Assembly (NCBI RefSeq): GCF_017163705.1
Contig: NZ_JAFIWB010000011.1
Coordinates: 59,918-123,917 of the forward strand
From: Xanthomonas bonasiae
GTDB lineage: Bacteria > Pseudomonadota > Gammaproteobacteria > Xanthomonadales > Xanthomonadaceae
Direction of reading: 5' to 3'
DNA length: 64,000 nt
Shown: positions 1 to 8,932 of the stretch, piece by piece
Layout of the letters: every line of letters begins with the position of its first letter
Numbering within the stretch: the stretch's first letter is position 1
Notes under the pieces: model-generated
What the model saw: only the letters and a program-made list of their open reading frames with translations
Databases searched by the model: none
Told to the model about the DNA's origin: nothing
Made by a program: the position numbers and the translations under genes

Positions 1-287
1 GCGGCCAGCAGGAACGTGGCCTGGCTGATCGACACGCCTTCGCCCGGATCCGGAAAGGTCTCGGTGTCGTCGTTGCCGTACTTGTTCGGCGTGGCATAGG
101 CGAAGCCGGTGTAGTAGTGCTTGCCGCCCAGATCAAAGTGCTGACCGTGCCAGAAGCTGGCCACGGCGCCGTTGTCGATTTCGTACGAGAGGGCGCCATC
201 GCCGTCGATCCCGTAGATCAGATACAGCACGCTGCCCGGATAGGGCGGCGCTTCGGTCGCGACGGCGAGCTTGTTGTCATTGGACAT
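1..287 (-). CDS. Partial conserved hypothetical protein, paralogue of the next gene
   Basis: The 5' part of a gene that runs off the left edge. The start is the ATG at 287-285, preceded by a weak AGGAT. The 95 visible residues match the lipoprotein at 691-1608 almost segment for segment: DGALSYEIDN against DGSASYTIDN, then FDLGGKHYYTGFA in both, and GVSISQAT in both. Unlike that neighbour, this copy starts MSNDNKLAV and has no signal peptide or lipobox, so as annotated it would stay in the cytoplasm unless the true start lies elsewhere. I do not recognise the family. The pair looks like a tandem duplication. Confidence 0.7.
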   Translation of the reverse strand, partial: MSNDNKLAVATEAPPYPGSVLYLIYGIDGDGALSYEIDNGAVASFWHGQHFDLGGKHYYTGFAYATPNKYGNDDTETFPDPGEGVSISQATFLLA

Positions 288-690
288 GTGCAGAACATCC
301 TGTATTCGTTGAAGAAGCCGAAAAACACTCCTGAAAATCCCGACACGCCACGCCGCCGTATCCGGATGCCGCCCTCTTGCGCATCGCAGACACAGCGCGA
401 CCTACGCGGACGAAGAACTCCTCGCAGGCGCGGCTTCGGACAGAGAACGGTGGATTGCAATCCGGCCCCAAAGCAGGGGCGGTGATGGCGTTCGCGCATG
501 GCGAACCGCAAGCCGGCGATCCACTCCGGCATTTCGGGCGAGTGCAGCATCCATTGCCGCTCGCGAATGACTCGCCTGATCATCAGGCCCCGTGCCGGCA
601 TCTTACCCAGTTCCATTGCCGGCTACCAGCGGGCAGCGCCCCTCCGCGCCGGCCTCCGACCGGCCGCGGCGCGGGCCGGTCGGCGGGTGT
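288..690. other. Gene-free stretch between the two paralogues
   Basis: About 400 bp without a convincing gene. Open frames exist on both strands but have arginine/proline-rich, low-complexity translations, no ribosome-binding site and no recognisable domain. It must carry the promoter of the minus-strand gene ending at the left edge, but I see no clear hexamers. Confidence 0.5.
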
Positions 691-1608
691 TCAGCGATCC
701 AGCGGCGGCGTGTACTTGCCCTTGGCCTGATCGTAGGTATAGGTCGCCACGTCGGCGGGGCCGAGCGTGCGGACCTTGCCGGGGCCGGCGATGGCGGTGC
801 CGCTCATGGCCACGCGCAGGCCCGGCAGCGGGCCGGTGCCGGGTTCGAAGCTCAGCGTGCCGGTGCTGGACGCGCACTTCATCGTGCCCTGATCGTCGCA
901 GGCCGCGCCGTTGTCTTCGCCGGTGGCCACGGTGCCCAGGTAGACCCAGCCCTTGTAGTCGCCCAGGTCGTTCTTGTTGGGGTCGAAGGTGAACACGGCG
1001 AACCCCGAGCTGGTGATGCCGTCGGCGAAGTGCGTGGTCGGCAGCGCCAGCAGCAGGTGGCCGTCCTTGGTCTCGGTGCTCTGCGGCTTGCGCTTCTGGT
1101 CCAGCGTATCGGCCTTCTCGTTGCTGCCGAAATCGCCGGCCCATTGCTGGGCATGGAACAGCGTCCAGGTCGGCTTGCCGTCGGTGCTGTCGAGCACATA
1201 GGTGGCCTGGCTGATGCTCACGCCGACGGCGGGATCCGGGGTGTTCTCTTCCTCCGACTTGCCGTACTTCTCCGGACCCGCATTGGCGAAGCCGGTGTAG
1301 TAGTGCTTGCCGCCGAGGTCGAAACGATAGCCATACCAGAAGCTGGCCAGGGCGTTGTTGTCGATCGTGTAGGACGCCGAGCCGTCGCCCTTCATGCCAT
1401 AGATATCGGCGAGCACCTGCCCGGGCGCCGGCACCTCGACGCCGACCGGCTCGGGTTGCGCGGCCGCGGACGCGGGTGCAGGCGCGGCGGCAGCGGTCGC
1501 CGCGGGTTGCGCCTGCGTGCCCGCCGGCGCGGGGTCGGCGTGCTTGTCCGTGCAACCGCCGATCAACAGGAGCGTTGCCGCCCACAGGGCTGTCTTTGCG
1601 AGCCTCAT
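691..1608 (-). CDS. Predicted lipoprotein of unknown family
   Basis: 305 residues starting at the ATG 1608-1606, with AAGGA about 7 nt upstream. The N-terminus is a type II signal peptide with lipobox LIGGC, followed by an Ala/Pro-rich linker (to about residue 50), so the protein should be an outer- or inner-membrane lipoprotein. The globular part begins near DIYGMKGDGSAS and shares FDLGGKHYYTGFA and GVSISQAT with the partial gene at the left edge. Beta-rich composition with many G/D/N turns suggests a beta-sandwich or barrel-like fold (inference). I do not recognise a domain and assign no function. It ends in TGA at 691. Confidence 0.8.
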   Translation of the reverse strand: MRLAKTALWAATLLLIGGCTDKHADPAPAGTQAQPAATAAAAPAPASAAAQPEPVGVEVPAPGQVLADIYGMKGDGSASYTIDNNALASFWYGYRFDLGGKHYYTGFANAGPEKYGKSEEENTPDPAVGVSISQATYVLDSTDGKPTWTLFHAQQWAGDFGSNEKADTLDQKRKPQSTETKDGHLLLALPTTHFADGITSSGFAVFTFDPNKNDLGDYKGWVYLGTVATGEDNGAACDDQGTMKCASSTGTLSFEPGTGPLPGLRVAMSGTAIAGPGKVRTLGPADVATYTYDQAKGKYTPPLDR

Positions 1609-1739
1609 CACTGCGTCCTTTGGAGTTCTTGGCGCGCTCATGCTACCAAGAACGCGTTGGCTCCAATGGATGCCGCGCCAGGTCGGCGCGGCGCCACAGG
1701 CGTGGTCGCCTGCATGCAGTGCCGGACGACCCGGCAACG

Positions 1740-2549
1740 CTACGGCACGTCCTGTTCCTGCGCCGGGGTCGGCTGCGGCTGCGGTCGCGCCTGCGCCGGC
1801 TGGGTCAGTGCATAGAGAATGCGCAGGTCCTCGGCATCGAACGCGGTGGCGTCGTTGCCGCGGTAATGGTGGTGGAAGGCGCGCAGCGTGGCCGCGCGGT
1901 CGTCGATCGGATAGCCGATCAGCGCCAGCGCCTGCCACGGGTCGAAGCCGGGCGGCGCCGGCGGCGTGTCCGCGGCGGGCCAGCGGCCGAAACCGGCGTC
2001 GGCGAGGCGCTTCCACGGAAACAGCGGACCCGGATCGACCTTGCGCGTGGGTGCGAAGTCCTCGTGCCCGACCACCTGCGTGCGCGGGATGCGCAGCCGC
2101 GTGCACAGGTCCTCCAGCAACAGCAGCAGGCTGTCGATCTGCGCGGCGGCGAACGGGGTCTTGCCGTCGTTGTCCAGCTCGATGCCGATCGAGGCGGAAT
2201 TGATGTCGGTGATCGTGCCCCAGCGCCCGGCGCCGCCATGCCAGGCGCGGCGCTCGTCGCTGACCAGCTGGTAGCGCTTGCCGTCGCGACCGATCAGGTA
2301 ATGCGCGCTGACCTTGCCCTTGCTGTTGTGCGAACGCAGCGTGTCCAGGCTGCGCTGCACCGAGTCCTGGTCGGTGTAATGGATCACGATCAGGATCGGC
2401 CGGCGCAGATCCTGGTTCGGCGACGGCACCCACTCGGCCAGCGGATTGCGCTGCGGCGCGTGCGCGCAGGCGCCGAGCAGGGCGACCAGCGCCAGCGGTG
2501 CCAGCCAGCGGATGCGGGGCGATGCGGGAGGGGGAAAGCGTCGGGTCAT
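1740..2549 (-). CDS. N-acetylmuramoyl-L-alanine amidase, AmiD-like lipoprotein
   Basis: 269 residues. Members of the amidase_2 family cleave the bond between MurNAc (or anhydroMurNAc) and L-Ala of the stem peptide. A lipobox (LLGAC) ends the signal peptide, so this is an AmiD-like envelope enzyme rather than cytosolic AmpD. Zinc-site motifs are visible: VIHYT near the start of the domain, then VVGHED and a K-V-D-P-G-P-LFPW segment, which carry the second and third zinc ligands and the catalytic residue in the family. SIGIELDN is the conserved core. The start chosen is the ATG at 2549, directly before the signal peptide; an upstream in-frame start would spoil it. It lies next to other peptidoglycan-peptide genes. 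Confidence 0.9.
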   Translation of the reverse strand: MTRRFPPPASPRIRWLAPLALVALLGACAHAPQRNPLAEWVPSPNQDLRRPILIVIHYTDQDSVQRSLDTLRSHNSKGKVSAHYLIGRDGKRYQLVSDERRAWHGGAGRWGTITDINSASIGIELDNDGKTPFAAAQIDSLLLLLEDLCTRLRIPRTQVVGHEDFAPTRKVDPGPLFPWKRLADAGFGRWPAADTPPAPPGFDPWQALALIGYPIDDRAATLRAFHHHYRGNDATAFDAEDLRILYALTQPAQARPQPQPTPAQEQDVP

Positions 2550-2604
2550 GGAGAAGATTCCGGGGCATCTGACAGTGAGCGGCAAGCGCAAGCAACAGCA
2601 GTAT

Positions 2605-4362
2605 CTAGAATCCTGGTGAACGAGCGTGTTGTTGTGGGAGCGGCTTCAGTCCCGGCAGGCTTTGCCGCCAAAGCGTCGGGACTGAAATCCCTCCCACACG
2701 ATCGGGACAGGATCCCACCCGCACGAACTCCAGGTCGGCATAGTCGTAGCTGAAATCCGCGTTCGGATCGACATGCGCCAGTTGCATCCGTTGCACGCCG
2801 TCGGCACCGACAGCGAAGTCCAGCCACGGCTCGGCATCGACGCTGGCATCGTCCCAGTCCACCAGCCAGCGCGCGCCGGCCTGCAGGACCCGGCCGCGCA
2901 GCAGCGGCGACTTGCGCGCCTGGAAGCGCAGCAGTCCCTGCTGCGGGCAGAGCAGGACCTCGCCGAACCACGGATCGCGCCACACGCCTTGCCGATCGCG
3001 CGAGGCGGCGCTGGCGACCGGTGTGCGCGCAGACGTATCCACTGCGGCAGGCGCCGCCTTGTCGGCCTGCGCACGCGCGCGTTCGAGCAACGTGGCGTAG
3101 TGCACGACATCCAGCGCACGCTCGCCGGGACGGGTGAACTGCTTGAGCAGCGCCTCGCCCAACACGGTCCGCATCTCGCCGCCCTCGCCGTTGCTGAGGA
3201 TGACGAAACCGCTGCGCCGATCCGGCAGCAGCACCAGCGCCGAATACATGCCCATCAGGGTGCCGGTGTGCGCGACCTGCCACTGCCCGTCCACGTCGGA
3301 CAGGCGCCAGCCGTAGCCATAGCCGTACAGGCGCGTGCCGTCCCAGTCGCGCATCTGCGCGGAGATCGGCATCGGCGTGTGCAGCGTCCACAACGCCTGG
3401 CGCTGCGCCGGCGACAGCCAGGGCACAGCGCCGGTGTCGGGCGACAGCCAGGCGCGCATCCAGGCCAGCATGTCGTCGAGACTGCAGCGCACGCCGCCAG
3501 CCGCCATCGACGGCGTATCCGCGATCCGCGCCGGGTCCGCGCGCACCACGACGTTGGCCTCGCCCTGGCGCATATGCGGCTGGGCGACGTTGCCGACCGC
3601 GTCGCGCTCCCAGGCGCCGACCTGGCAGCGGCGCATGCCCAGCGGCGCGAACACCTGCTCGCGCAGCAGTTGCTCGTAGGGCTTGCCGCCGACGCGCGCG
3701 GCCACTTCGCCCGCGACCACGTACAGCAGGTTGTCGTAGGCGTAGTGCGCGCGGAAGCTGTGGGTCGGCTTCAGGTAGGCCAGCCCGGCGATGATGTCGG
3801 CGCGGCCGAACGCATTGGGTTCCGGCCACAGCATCAGATCGCCGGCGCCCAGGCCCAGGCCGCTGTTGTGGATCAGCAGGTCGCGCACCTGGATGTTGCG
3901 CGTGACCCACGGATCGTACATGCGGAATTCCGGCACATACCGGGTCACCGGATCGTCCCAGCGCAGCTTGCCGGCATCGACCAGCCGCGCCAGCAATGCG
4001 GTGGTCATCGCCTTGCTGTTGGAGGCGATCTTGAACAGCGTCGCGCCATCGACGCGCTCGCCGCTGCCGGCACGCAGCTCGCCGGCGCTGCGCGTGTAGA
4101 CCACTTCGCCGTTGTCGATCACGCCGACTGCCAACCCCGGCAGCCGGTAGCGGGTCATGGCCTGCTCGAACAGGCGATCGAGCTCGGCGCGCGGCGGCGG
4201 CGTGTCCGCAGCGCCAGGCGCGGCCGCCGCCAACGCCGGCAACACCAGGCAGACCGCGAGCAACGCGCTGCGCAGGCGTCCCGCGCTTGCAACGCTGCGC
4301 GACGGCGTCCCCGGTCTCGTCGACTCCAGCGTGGCAGCCTCGCTTCGCACGCGCGTCCTCAA
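2605..4362 (-). CDS. Serine hydrolase, beta-lactamase / class C (MEROPS S12) family
   Basis: 585 residues. The S12 fold is clear: SxxK nucleophile motif as S114-N-S-K117, YDN near residue 210 and HTG near residue 365. An N-terminal signal peptide (LLAVCLVLPALAAAA) puts it in the periplasm. Family members are D-aminopeptidases, carboxypeptidases, esterases or beta-lactamases, so the substrate is open; the neighbours argue for peptide or D-amino-acid work. The start is taken as the TTG at 4362, which overlaps the TGA of the upstream receptor gene (TTGA), giving translational coupling; a GTG at 4350 is the alternative. The last ~20 codons run into a REP-like repeat, which supplies the C-terminus and the stop. 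Confidence 0.85.
   Translation of the reverse strand: MRTRVRSEAATLESTRPGTPSRSVASAGRLRSALLAVCLVLPALAAAAPGAADTPPPRAELDRLFEQAMTRYRLPGLAVGVIDNGEVVYTRSAGELRAGSGERVDGATLFKIASNSKAMTTALLARLVDAGKLRWDDPVTRYVPEFRMYDPWVTRNIQVRDLLIHNSGLGLGAGDLMLWPEPNAFGRADIIAGLAYLKPTHSFRAHYAYDNLLYVVAGEVAARVGGKPYEQLLREQVFAPLGMRRCQVGAWERDAVGNVAQPHMRQGEANVVVRADPARIADTPSMAAGGVRCSLDDMLAWMRAWLSPDTGAVPWLSPAQRQALWTLHTPMPISAQMRDWDGTRLYGYGYGWRLSDVDGQWQVAHTGTLMGMYSALVLLPDRRSGFVILSNGEGGEMRTVLGEALLKQFTRPGERALDVVHYATLLERARAQADKAAPAAVDTSARTPVASAASRDRQGVWRDPWFGEVLLCPQQGLLRFQARKSPLLRGRVLQAGARWLVDWDDASVDAEPWLDFAVGADGVQRMQLAHVDPNADFSYDYADLEFVRVGSCPDRVGGISVPTLWRQSLPGLKPLPQQHARSPGF
2633..2700. repeat. REP-like palindrome, divergent copy, inside a coding end
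   Basis: Inverted repeat with arms TGTGGGAGCGGCTTCAGTCC and GGACTGAAATCCCTCCCACA around a spacer that itself pairs (GGCAGGCTTTGCCGCC). It is a variant of the GGAGCGGCTTCAGCCGCGAC element found five more times here. It lies inside the 3' end of the serine hydrolase gene. Confidence 0.8.
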
Positions 4363-7151
4363 AAGGTGTAGGTGAAATTGGCGTACAACTGCCGCCCGAT
4401 CGCACTGTACACGCGCGGGAAGTACGGCCAGGCGGTGTAGGTGTCGTCGCGCGGATGGATCTTGTCGAACACGTTGAGCACGCTGATGCCGAGCGTGGCC
4501 TTGTCGGTGATCCGCTTGGCGATGTCCGCGTTCCAGATCACGTACGGCGCCACGCGTCCGCTCTCGGCGTAGTTGGGACGCGAGCCGTAGCGGTAGCCGT
4601 ACAGGCTGGTCGACCAGTCGCCGACGCTCCAGTTCGCACGCCAGTTGGCGCGGGTACGGAACGCCAGGTAATCGACGTCGTTCATCACGTCCACCGGCTT
4701 GGCCCCGTCAAACTGCGCCACTTCCATCTTCAGCACGCGGGTATAGCCGGCCTGCAACCCGAACGCGCCCCAGTCGCCGAGGTCGAAGCTGTAGCGCAGG
4801 TTGGCGTCCACGCCGTCGGTCCGCATCAGCGACTGGTTGATCGGGAAGGTCTCGAACGCGGTGATCTGGCCTTCGGCGGTGAGGTCGGTACCCGGGCTGC
4901 GGGTCACCGACTGGATGTAGAACTGGCAGGCCGCCGATGCGGTATCGACCGCATTGCCGGCGCGGTCGCTGCCGAGCAGGCAGTTGGCGTTGTTCTCCAG
5001 CAAGGTCTCGCTGGAAATCGACTCGACCCGGCCTTCCAGTTCGATGCGGTAGTAGTCCGCGCTCAGCGACAGGGTCGGCAGCACGTCCCACACGAAACCC
5101 AGCGTGGTCGACTTGCCTTTCTCCTCTTCCAGCAACGGATTGGAGGACTGGGTGGAGAAGGTCTGGTATTCGTGCGCGGCCGAACAGGCATCGGACAGCG
5201 GATCCAGGCCATCGCGGCGGCACAGGTATTCGTCGGTGACGGTGGGGTTGTTGGCGCTGGTGCCGGCGTAGATCCACAGCAGGTCCGGCGCGCGGAAACT
5301 GGTGGCGTGGCTGCCGCGCAGCAGCAGGCTGTCGAACGGCCGCCACTCCAATCCCGCCTGCCAGGTCGCGGCATCGTCGACCGCGGTGATGTCGTCGTAC
5401 TTGTCGTAGCGCGCGGCCAGCGTCGCGCTGAGCCGGCGGAAGATCGGCACGCGCAGTTCCAGGCCTGCGGCGTAGCGGTCGCGCGGGCCGCCGCCCGGGG
5501 TCTGGGTCAGGTTGTAGATGCGTTCGCTGCCGGTGTAGTCCACGGTGGTGCGCGGATCCGGCGCGAGGTCGTACTTCTGCCGCGCCGCCTCCAGCACGGT
5601 GGCGATCTGCACCATGCCGGCCGGCAGGGCGAACAGGTCGCCGCTGAACACGAACTGGGCCTGGTCGGTGCTGGATTCGCCGCGGCTCACCACCTCGGTG
5701 GTGAGCTGGTCGTACAACGCCGCACTGCCCGGCGCAAACAGTTTGTCGGCGTAGAACTCGCGGATCTCGGTGCCGTCGGGCCGATAGCCGAGCAGCGGCC
5801 CCATGTAGTAATCGCGCACCGCGTTGGTGAGGAAGCGCGGGCGCCGCGTGGTGATGTCGTAGCGCGACATCGACACGCTCGCGTCCCAGTCGAAGCGGCC
5901 GTCGAACAGCTTGCCGCGCACGCCGGCGTTGAGGTTCCAGGATTTCTCGTCGTACTCGATGTTCTTGATGCCGCCCACTTCCGAGGGCAGGAAGATGCGC
6001 TGCGCGGTGACCAGGCCCAGGTCCGGATCGTAGACGGTGAACGCGCCTTCGCCGATGTAGTAGTGGGTCTGGCTGGAGCTTTCGTCCTTGGAGCGGTTGG
6101 CCAGCACCTGCGCATAGCCGGTGACTTCTTCGCTGAAATCGAAACTGCCGGACAGATACGCGGACGTCTTGCCGTAGCCGTTCTGCACCGAGCGGCCTTC
6201 GTAGTAGCCGAACGCACCGCAGCGGTTGGCCGCGGCCAGGCTGTCGGCGGTCTTGTACGGCCTGAATGCCGGATTGGTCGCCGCACACGCCGCATCCAGC
6301 GCGCTGGCCGACGTGGACAGGCTGCCGCCGCTGGGCCACAGATAGGTATTGCCGCGACGCAGGTAGACGCCGGAAATCGAGGCATTGGGGCTGGACGGAT
6401 CGGCCTTGTTGCCGGGGTGGTCGTCGTACGAATCCAGGAAGTCGCGCTGGCTGGCGACGATGGCTTCGCGGTCCAGCCGTTCGAACGCGTAGGTCAGGCT
6501 CCAGCGATCGCCGGTACGCCCGCCGCTCCATTGCAGCTGGCCGCTGTCGCCGCCGCCGCGCGTGGTGGTGCCGCCGCGCAAGCGCAGCGTGTCGCCGCTG
6601 AAATCGCGCTTGGTGATGATGTTGACCACGCCGGCCACCGCGTCGGAACCGTAGATCGCCGAGGCGCCGCCGCTCATCACCTCGATGCGCTCCACCGCCG
6701 CCGCCGGAATGCTGCCCAGGCTGACCGCGGTGCCGTTGGCGTTGTAGGACTGCGGGTAGTCGGCCATGCGCTTGCCGTTGAGCAGGATCAACTGATAGCC
6801 GGGCCCCAGGCCGCGCAGGTTGAGGTACTGGCCGTTGGGCGAACTGCCGGTCTGGTCGCTTTCGTTGAAGGCGCTGCCGCTGAACTGGGTCAGCGTGCCG
6901 AGCGATTCCCACACCGTGCTGAAGCCCTGCTTCTGGATGTCCTGCGCGGTGATGACGGTCACCGGCGCCGGCCCTTCCACCTGCGAGCGCGCGATGCGCG
7001 AACCGGTGACGGTGACCTTGTCCAGGTCGCGCGTGGCGACGGCGGTGTCCTGCGCCGCGGCGAGCGGCGGCAATGCGCATCCGGCCAGCAGCGCGAGCGC
7101 GAGGCGGGACGGTCGGACGTGGCAACGGGAACGCTGGACTCGGATGGGCAT
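4359..7151 (-). CDS. TonB-dependent outer-membrane receptor
   Basis: 930 residues. The start is the ATG at 7151, with GGAGAG 6 nt upstream; the open frame continues further upstream but without a signal peptide. A signal peptide ends at AAAQD, followed by a TonB-box-like DKVTVTGSRI, then the plug domain with VERIEVMSGGASAIYGSDAV and NIITKR, and a 22-strand-type barrel ending in the terminal aromatic FTYTF. It takes up a bulky substrate across the outer membrane at the expense of TonB energy. The coupled serine hydrolase, the divergent murein endopeptidase and the dipeptide epimerase suggest that peptides or muropeptides are imported (inference). The reading frame is intact. Confidence 0.92.
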   Translation of the reverse strand: MPIRVQRSRCHVRPSRLALALLAGCALPPLAAAQDTAVATRDLDKVTVTGSRIARSQVEGPAPVTVITAQDIQKQGFSTVWESLGTLTQFSGSAFNESDQTGSSPNGQYLNLRGLGPGYQLILLNGKRMADYPQSYNANGTAVSLGSIPAAAVERIEVMSGGASAIYGSDAVAGVVNIITKRDFSGDTLRLRGGTTTRGGGDSGQLQWSGGRTGDRWSLTYAFERLDREAIVASQRDFLDSYDDHPGNKADPSSPNASISGVYLRRGNTYLWPSGGSLSTSASALDAACAATNPAFRPYKTADSLAAANRCGAFGYYEGRSVQNGYGKTSAYLSGSFDFSEEVTGYAQVLANRSKDESSSQTHYYIGEGAFTVYDPDLGLVTAQRIFLPSEVGGIKNIEYDEKSWNLNAGVRGKLFDGRFDWDASVSMSRYDITTRRPRFLTNAVRDYYMGPLLGYRPDGTEIREFYADKLFAPGSAALYDQLTTEVVSRGESSTDQAQFVFSGDLFALPAGMVQIATVLEAARQKYDLAPDPRTTVDYTGSERIYNLTQTPGGGPRDRYAAGLELRVPIFRRLSATLAARYDKYDDITAVDDAATWQAGLEWRPFDSLLLRGSHATSFRAPDLLWIYAGTSANNPTVTDEYLCRRDGLDPLSDACSAAHEYQTFSTQSSNPLLEEEKGKSTTLGFVWDVLPTLSLSADYYRIELEGRVESISSETLLENNANCLLGSDRAGNAVDTASAACQFYIQSVTRSPGTDLTAEGQITAFETFPINQSLMRTDGVDANLRYSFDLGDWGAFGLQAGYTRVLKMEVAQFDGAKPVDVMNDVDYLAFRTRANWRANWSVGDWSTSLYGYRYGSRPNYAESGRVAPYVIWNADIAKRITDKATLGISVLNVFDKIHPRDDTYTAWPYFPRVYSAIGRQLYANFTYTF

Positions 7152-7537
7152 GCGGCTCTCTCCTGCAATCGACGACGGACGCTGACAACGGCGCCCCAAG
7201 TCGACGCAGGCCGGCAGCCGGCCGCCTTCCCTGGGCACCCACGCGGACAACATGGCGCACGGCCGTAGCACGGCGCCGTTCTCTGTACTCGCTACTTTCC
7301 CCAGGTGCGGATGCCCAACAGCGCCCCCTGCGACGTACGCCCGTGATCCCCAGGCCAGCGCCTCGCTGCTGACGGGAACGGCACCTGTCGCCACCGCTTC
7401 CTCGCCCCTGCGTTTCGGGTGTAGCACGCTGCGAAATCGCATGTCAATCGCGCATTCTTGACAAGCCCCATCGAGGAAAAGACTATTCGGAAGCCGGCGC
7501 GCAGCGGTCCGGCATTCTTTCCACCGCCCGGGGTCCG
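7152..7537. other. Divergent intergenic region, TonB receptor / NlpC endopeptidase
   Basis: About 385 bp between divergently transcribed genes, presumably holding both promoters. On the plus strand a perfect TTGACA stands at 7458-7463, 17 nt before a poor -10 (GACTAT, 7481-7486). No obvious operator palindrome was seen. The shared control region fits joint regulation of the two arms of the locus. Confidence 0.45.
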
Positions 7538-8932
7538 ATGAATACGATGCGTGGCCTGTGCCTGTTACTGGCCGCCGCATTCAGCGCGCCCATCGCCGCG
7601 GCCAGCGTCGCCAGCGAGGCGCCGTTCCAGTTGCAGGCCAGCCAACTGCAGGCGGAGTACTGGATCGCGCGTTTGCCCGATGCGCCGCGCCCGCTGCTCG
7701 ACGCGGCGCAGGTGCAGGCCTTCAACGCGCACCTGCTGCGCCACGATGCCTCGATGCACGACCTGCAGGCGCTGCCCGAGCGCTACAGCGCAGCGCAGGT
7801 GCGCGCGCAAGTACTGGCGCTGTCGGCACCGCCGACGCGCACGCTCTACGACGCGCACGGCGCCGCGCTCGACGCCGCGCAGCTGGCCGCCCTGCAATCG
7901 GCGCTCGCCCTGGACGCGATTCCCGCGCAGGTCGCGCCGCGCTACGCGCTGGTGGTGCGCCGCGCCGATCTGCGTACCTTCCCGACCCGACAACGCGTTT
8001 TCAGCACCCGCGACGACCACGACATCGATCGCTTCCAGGAATCGGCGCTGTATCCCGGCACCGCGGTGGCGATCCTGCATGCCAGCCGCGACGGCCAGTG
8101 GCTGTTCGTGCTGGCGCCGAACTACGCGGCGTGGATCGCGCGCGAACGCGTGGCCGAAGGCGATCGCGCCACGGTGCTGGACTACGCGCAGCGCACGCCG
8201 CGGCTGGTGGCGACCGGCGCGCGCACGCTGACCGCCTTCACCCCGGAATTGCCTGCGGCGTCGCACCTGCCGCTGGACATGGGCAGCAGCCTGCCGCTGC
8301 TGCAGGACTGGCCGGCGCAACAGGCGGTCAACGGCCAGTCGCCGCTGGCCGCCTACGTGGTGCAACTGCCCTTGCGCGACGACGATGGCCGACTGCGGCT
8401 GGCACCCGCGCTGGTGCCGCGCGGTGCCGACGTCGCCGCCGCGCCACTGGCGGCGACGCAACGTAACCTACTGCGGCAGGCCTTCAAGTTCCTCGGCGAG
8501 CGCTACGGCTGGGGCAACGACTACGACGCGCGCGACTGCAGCGGCTTCGTCTCCGACATCTACCGCAGCCTGGGCATCGCGTTGCCGCGCAATACCGGCG
8601 ACCAGGCGCGCAGCCCCACCCTCGCCAGCGTGTCCTACATCGCTGACGCGCCACTGGCGCAACGGCGGCGAACGCTGGCGCGGCTGCAGGTCGGCGATCT
8701 GGTGTACATCCCCGGCCACGTGATGATGGTGATCGGCCACGACCGCGGCCACACCTGGGTGATCCACGACGTGGCCGGCGCCGGCTACCGCGACGCGTCC
8801 GGGCAATTGCAGCGCGTGCGCCTCAACAGCGTCTCGGTGACGCCGCTGGAGCCGATGCTGTTGGGCGACGGCACGCCCTTCATCGACCGCATCACCCGCA
8901 TCCAACGCGTCCGTCCGCTGCCTATCGAATGA
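7538..8932 (+). CDS. NlpC/P60 family gamma-D-glutamyl endopeptidase, periplasmic, with SH3b domains
   Basis: 464 residues. A signal peptide (GLCLLLAAAFSAPIAAA) is followed by a long region typical of the SH3b1/SH3b2 domains of YkfC-like enzymes (roughly residues 60-300, with VVRRADLRTFPT), then the NlpC/P60 domain. The triad is visible: C334 in RDCSGFVSD, H394 in GHVMMVIG and H410 in VIHDVAG. The family cuts gamma-D-Glu to diamino acid bonds in murein peptides. Its stop overlaps the epimerase start (ATGA at 8929-8932), as in the Bacillus ykf operon where ykfB and ykfC work together. The ATG at 7538 is chosen; 7547 is possible. Confidence 0.9.
   Translation: MNTMRGLCLLLAAAFSAPIAAASVASEAPFQLQASQLQAEYWIARLPDAPRPLLDAAQVQAFNAHLLRHDASMHDLQALPERYSAAQVRAQVLALSAPPTRTLYDAHGAALDAAQLAALQSALALDAIPAQVAPRYALVVRRADLRTFPTRQRVFSTRDDHDIDRFQESALYPGTAVAILHASRDGQWLFVLAPNYAAWIARERVAEGDRATVLDYAQRTPRLVATGARTLTAFTPELPAASHLPLDMGSSLPLLQDWPAQQAVNGQSPLAAYVVQLPLRDDDGRLRLAPALVPRGADVAAAPLAATQRNLLRQAFKFLGERYGWGNDYDARDCSGFVSDIYRSLGIALPRNTGDQARSPTLASVSYIADAPLAQRRRTLARLQVGDLVYIPGHVMMVIGHDRGHTWVIHDVAGAGYRDASGQLQRVRLNSVSVTPLEPMLLGDGTPFIDRITRIQRVRPLPIE

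Noticed and set aside
592..1815. A 407-residue plus-strand frame over the lipoprotein gene
   Set aside because: It is antisense to a gene with a lipobox, ribosome-binding site and a paralogue; the translation is Val/Ala/Gly/Arg-rich without motifs.
4287..7268. A 993-residue open frame on the plus strand, antisense to the TonB receptor
   Set aside because: The translation is rich in Val, Ala, Arg, Gly and His without a domain; long antisense frames are expected at this G+C content.
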